Assembly: GCF_001613325.1 (NCBI RefSeq)
Contig: NZ_BDCD01000005.1
Coordinates: 124,001-188,000 of the forward strand
Length of the DNA stretch: 64,000 nucleotides
Origin: Nocardia yamanashiensis NBRC 100130
GTDB lineage: Bacteria > Actinomycetota > Actinomycetes > Mycobacteriales > Mycobacteriaceae
Direction of reading: 5' to 3'
Of this stretch, positions 60,601-64,000 are shown piece by piece. The notes under the pieces are model-generated. The model did no database searches. It saw only the letters and a list, made by a program, of their open reading frames with translations, and was not told the DNA's origin. The position numbers and the translations under genes are program-made. The first letter of the stretch is position 1; the number at the start of each line of letters is the position of its first letter.

Positions 60601-62565
60601 CGGGTAGGCGTGCTGCATCCAGCGCAACCGGTTGACGATGGCGGCATGGCTGACGCCCACGCCCTTGGGCTTACCGGTCGACCCGGAGGTGAAAATGACA
60701 TACGCCAGATGGTCGGCGCGCAGCGGCGTGATGCGGTCGGCGTCGGTGACCGGCCGTCCGCCACGATCGGACAGATCGGCGGTGTCGATATCGAATCGCG
60801 GTGCGAGCGCGGGCAGTTCGAGCTCGTCGCGAGCCGCGGTGAGCACGCACAGCGGCCGCGCCTGCTCGAGAATCGCCTCGATGCGATCGGCCGGATGGTC
60901 CGGATCGATGGGCAGATAGGCGGCTCCGGCCTTCACGATGCCGTACATGCCGACCAGCAGGTCCAGGCTGCGGCGAATCGCCAAGCCCACCACGGTGTCC
61001 GGTCCGGCCCCGCGCGCGATGAGTTCGCGGGCGAGCCGGTTGGCGCGCTCGTCGAACGCCGCGTAGGTCAGGGTGTCGCCCTCGAAGTCCAGGGCCACCC
61101 GGCTCGGGCACATGGCGGCCCGGTCGGCGAACAGCCCGGCCAGGGTGCCGTCCTGCCGCGCGACCTGGGTCGAGTTCCATTCGTGCAGTACGCGTTCGCG
61201 TTCGAGGTCGGTGAGCACCGGCAGGTCCCCGACGGGGGTCTGCGGCGCGGCCAGCACCAGCCGGCGCAGGAAGTCCACGAACCGTCCGTGGTGCATGGTC
61301 AGTTCGGCGTCCCCGTACAGGCGCGGGTTGGCCTCGAAGTCGATGTGGATGCGGTTGCCGACCCCGTTGTACAGGTTGATCGACAGATCCTCCACCGGCC
61401 CGGTGGAGAGCACATTGATGGCCCCGACCAGGCTGCCGAACTTCAATTCGCTGTGGAACAGCATGAGATTGACCATGGGCCCGAAGAACCCGCGGGCATC
61501 GCGCGAGTATCCGCATTCTCTGCGGATGTCGTCACTGCGATACCGCTGATGCCGCAGCGCCCCGGTGATCTGCAGTTCGACGGCCCGCACCGTATCGGCG
61601 AGGGTGTCGGCTCCGGTGAAGCGCACCCGGATCGGCACCACGTTGGACACCACGCCGCCGGAGCGCCGCAAGGCCACGGTGGTGCGCGCGGACACCGGCA
61701 GGCTCAGCACCACGTCCTGGTGCCCGGTGACGGCCCGCACGTAGCAGGCCAGCGCCGCCACGAACACGGCTGAACTATTGCTGCCGAAGGTGTTCGACGC
61801 GGCTTCGACAGCCGCTTCCAGTTCCGGTCCGAGCACCGCGGTGGCGGTGCGCCGGCCGGAGTCGGAGATGGGCGCGAGCATTCCGTTGCCCGACAGCGTG
61901 ATCGGCTCGCCGACCCCTGCCAGCTGTTCGCGCCAGTATTCGGCGTCGTTGCGGAAGCGGGTGGTCTCGCGGTAGCGGCCCTCGTCGGCGTAGATGGCGG
62001 CCAGCGGGGTGGCGCGCGAGACGACCGGTTCGGTCTGGTTCTCCAGCGCCGTATAGATCTCCGCGGCGCGGGTGGTGCCGTTCATGGCCCCGTAGCCGTC
62101 GATGACGATGTGGTGCCCGCGGGTGTACCAGATCCAGTCCGAATCCCCGGTCCGCAGCACCACATTGATGGTGAGCGGATCGTGTTCGATATCGATGGGC
62201 GAGCTGGCGTGGTCGTTCATCCACGCCAGCGCGGCCGCGCGCGGGTCCGGTTCCTCGCGCAGGTCCAGGCGCTTCCAGCCGGGCCGCCAGGTGGGGTCCA
62301 CCACCTGATGCGGTTCGCCGTCGATCTCCAGCAGGCGCACGTGCCCGACCTCGGTCTCGGACCCGAACCGCTCGATGGCATAGAGCAGCCGGCCCACGTC
62401 GAGGTCGCCGTGGATCTCCACGTATTGCGCGATGGTGAGCGGGATGTCGGGCCTGATGCGCTGCGCGTAATAGAGCGCGGCCTGCGCGGGAGAGAGCGCG
62501 AATGGTTGAGCCGAGAATTCACCAGATGAACATTGGTCGACACGATCGGTGGCCAATGAACTCAT
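48604..62565 (-). CDS. Four-module non-ribosomal peptide synthetase with thioesterase
   Basis: Synthetase of 4653 residues, order C-A-T C-A-T C-A-T C-A-T-TE. C1 is of the EntF/DhbF type (HHIVIDGYG near residue 151); C2-C4 have HHISGDG, HHIAADG and HHIAMDG (near 1277, 2355, 3455). A1 carries FDVSVWEF and NLYGPTEAAVD; its pocket code reads DVWHFSLVDK, the serine code of EntF. A2-A4 begin D-A (about DALFIGMVAK, DAFFMGGVVK, DALFLGVIVK), not assignable, perhaps hydrophobic. All four carrier domains have GGNSL. The thioesterase has GWSLGG (near 4465) and a late His (RCRHSGM). No epimerization domain. ATG 62565 is used; upstream frame is not NRPS-like. A 60-residue Ala/Gly insert lies late in A1. 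Confidence 0.97.
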
Positions 62566-62951
62566 CAAACACTCCGTTCTGCCGCTGTTGACGCAACTCC
62601 CCGAGCCCCGAAGACCGATCACGGTGGCTAGACGCGCGCACGCGCGAGCCGTAGGACGTGATCCACGCCCTATGATTCGGAGCACCCCGCCCAGTGGATC
62701 GGTGGTGATCTCGAGTTGCTCGCAACCAACAGCGGTGGCGGAGCGCAATATTAGGCTAGTTACCTCATGGCTAACCTCGCGATAAGGTCGCAACTCGCAT
62801 AAGAAACCGCACTAACTCGGGCAAAACGCGCCAAAACGGGCTGACCGAACAGCACTCTGGCTATGCGCTGGCGAATCGAGAATCGCCGCCGCGGGACGGC
62901 CCTCGTCGCACGTGCCCGCGGTCTATCCGATGATGTTGTCCCGCCGGATGG
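62566..62951. other. 386-bp upstream region of the NRPS gene
   Basis: No gene is seen on either strand. The stretch nearest the NRPS (62566-62740) would be a leader of about 175 bases; 62745-62820 is AT-richer and carries the probable promoter described separately. Confidence 0.6.
62748..62777 (-). promoter_or_regulatory. Probable NRPS promoter with two iron-box-like half sites
   Basis: On the minus strand TAATAT (62753-62748) is a good -10 element, with GGTTAG about 17 bp upstream as a weak -35. Plus-strand TTAGGCTAG (62751-62759) and GCTAACCT (62770-62777) form an inverted pair, each resembling one half of the IdeR/DmdR box (TTAGGTTAG-CTAACCTAA), but 10 bp apart rather than adjacent. A repressor bound here would cover the promoter. 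A complete iron box is not present. Confidence 0.4.
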
Positions 62952-64000
62952 TTACCGGCTCACCTGGTCGCCGGCCGGCGTCGCAGGGGTACGCGTCCGC
63001 CGCCGAATCACTGCCGCCACAGCGGCAGCCGCGGCCAGAATACACAAGATCCGTTCGGGCGCGGGGCCGAAACGAGTGGCGAGTGTCGTGTCCGTTTGCA
63101 ATTGCAGTTGCGCCACCAGCGCCGCCGGAACGAACTGTTCAGTCTGCTGTTGGATGGCGCCGTCGGCGGTGATGATCGCGCTCACGCCGGTGGTCACCGA
63201 GACCACCACGGCGCGGCCGTGTTCCACCGCGCGGATACGCGACATGGCCAACTGCTGGAAGGTCATCTCGCTGTCGCCGAAGGTGGCGTTGTTGGACGGC
63301 ACCGCCAGAATCTGCGCGCCCGCCTCCACCGCTTCCTGGAAGGCGCGGTCGAAGACCACCTCGTAACAGGTGGCGATGCCAATGGCCACCGGCGCGCCGC
63401 CGTTCGCGGGCCGCACGTGCACCACGCCGTCGCCGGAGCCCGGGACGAAATAGCCTGCCCGGTCGGCATAGTCGGAGAAGTGCCGGAAGAAGCCGCGCAT
63501 CGGGAGGTATTCACCGAAGGGCTGGATGATCTTCTTGTCGTGCCGCTCCCCCGGCCCGTCCGCGCCGTTCCACACGATCACCGAATTGGTGGTGGTCCGG
63601 TCGTCGTTGACGAGTACCGCCCCGACCAGAATGGGGGCCTTGATGTCCCGTGAGGCCTGGGTGATGAGCGCCCGCGCGTCGGCGTTGCGGAGCGGATCGA
63701 TATCGGAGGAGTTCTCCGGCCAGATGACCACGTCCGGCTGCGGGGCCTGGCCCGCGGCAACGGCTTTCGCCAGTTCCTCGGTGCGCTTGACGTGATTGTC
63801 GAGAACCGCGCGGCGCTGGGAATTGAAGTCCAGGCCCAGGCGCGGCACGCTGCCCTGGATGGCGGCGACCGTGATCGGCCGGTTGCCGTCGTCCGGGCGG
63901 GGCAGCGCGGTCCGGAGGATCACTCCGGTGAAGGGAACTATAGCCACAAGCATTGCCGCAGCAACAATCCGCGTCCACGATGTGGGACGCGAAGCCCCCC
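62952..64000 (-). CDS. lnt: Apolipoprotein N-acyltransferase (Lnt), 5' part missing
   Basis: C-terminal part of a membrane nitrilase-fold acyltransferase that adds the third acyl chain to lipoproteins. The frame is open to the right edge, so the N-terminal membrane part is outside. Catalytic residues are seen: Glu in VVIWPENSSDID, Lys in HDKKIIQPFGEYLP, and Cys in IGIATCYEVVFD. It ends with one membrane segment and a short basic tail; unlike M. tuberculosis Ppm1 no mannosyltransferase domain is fused, and no ppm gene follows. Confidence 0.93.
   Translation of the reverse strand, partial: GASRPTSWTRIVAAAMLVAIVPFTGVILRTALPRPDDGNRPITVAAIQGSVPRLGLDFNSQRRAVLDNHVKRTEELAKAVAAGQAPQPDVVIWPENSSDIDPLRNADARALITQASRDIKAPILVGAVLVNDDRTTTNSVIVWNGADGPGERHDKKIIQPFGEYLPMRGFFRHFSDYADRAGYFVPGSGDGVVHVRPANGGAPVAIGIATCYEVVFDRAFQEAVEAGAQILAVPSNNATFGDSEMTFQQLAMSRIRAVEHGRAVVVSVTTGVSAIITADGAIQQQTEQFVPAALVAQLQLQTDTTLATRFGPAPERILCILAAAAAVAAVIRRRTRTPATPAGDQVSR

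Overview
The window is GC-rich DNA with dense, mostly short operons, many GTG starts and many 4-bp stop/start overlaps. Gene content points to a mycolic-acid actinomycete, most likely Nocardia or a close relative: a furA-katG pair, RbpA next to a zinc-finger gene as in Mycobacterium, a DyP peroxidase with a PCu(A)C copper chaperone, a perfect KstR-type box, and an apolipoprotein N-acyltransferase of the Ppm1/Lnt type. The genus is an inference from gene content. No rRNA, tRNA, insertion sequence or CRISPR array was seen.

Layout. 1-3180: a two-component system (regulator cut by the window edge) coupled to a TAXI-type solute-binding lipoprotein. 3181-4178: an AT-richer gap with two copies of a palindrome, then an orphan endonuclease VII-like HNH gene. 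4203-10203: GlxA-type regulator with divergent MFS exporter, furA-katG, and an endonuclease/exonuclease/phosphatase-fold hydrolase. 10319-19119: KstR-boxed alpha/beta hydrolase, small metabolic and housekeeping genes (phosphoribosyltransferase, cyclophilin, P450, VOC enzyme flanked by 19-bp direct repeats, fructosamine kinase) and msrBA. 19183-28670: NmrA-like protein, CocE hydrolase, acetyltransferase, F420-type oxidoreductase, a repeat-rich DUF4173-like membrane protein and a second two-component system. 28790-31378: copper/DyP operon. 31482-39579: YnfA protein, TetR-MFS-SGNH unit, quinone oxidoreductase, and an SRPBCC-phospholipase C pair. 39757-45797: glycosyltransferase 9, XRE-cupin regulator divergent from an MBL hydrolase, EamA transporter, ArsR regulator, M23 peptidase and a membrane protein. 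45769-64000: the rbpA locus, then a 4-module NRPS with its ABC exporter, then lnt running off the right edge.

The main point of interest is the 14-kb NRPS gene. It runs as one transcription unit with a DrrAB-like exporter, with overlapping stop/start codons at both joints. It sits between lnt and rbpA, the place where mycobacteria carry the polyprenol-phosphate mannose synthase (ppm1), and no ppm gene is visible there. Its first module looks like EntF/DhbF (starter condensation domain plus a serine-type adenylation code), followed by three modules with codes I cannot assign and a thioesterase. No acyl or aryl donor gene, MbtH protein or tailoring gene is adjacent. The upstream gap holds a TAATAT -10 element overlapped by two sequences that resemble half iron boxes, so an iron-related product is possible but unproven.

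Oxidative-stress functions recur: katG, msrA/msrB, the DyP operon and rbpA. The msrBA and rbpA upstream regions both carry a GGAAC-N18/19-GTT element of the SigR/SigH type.
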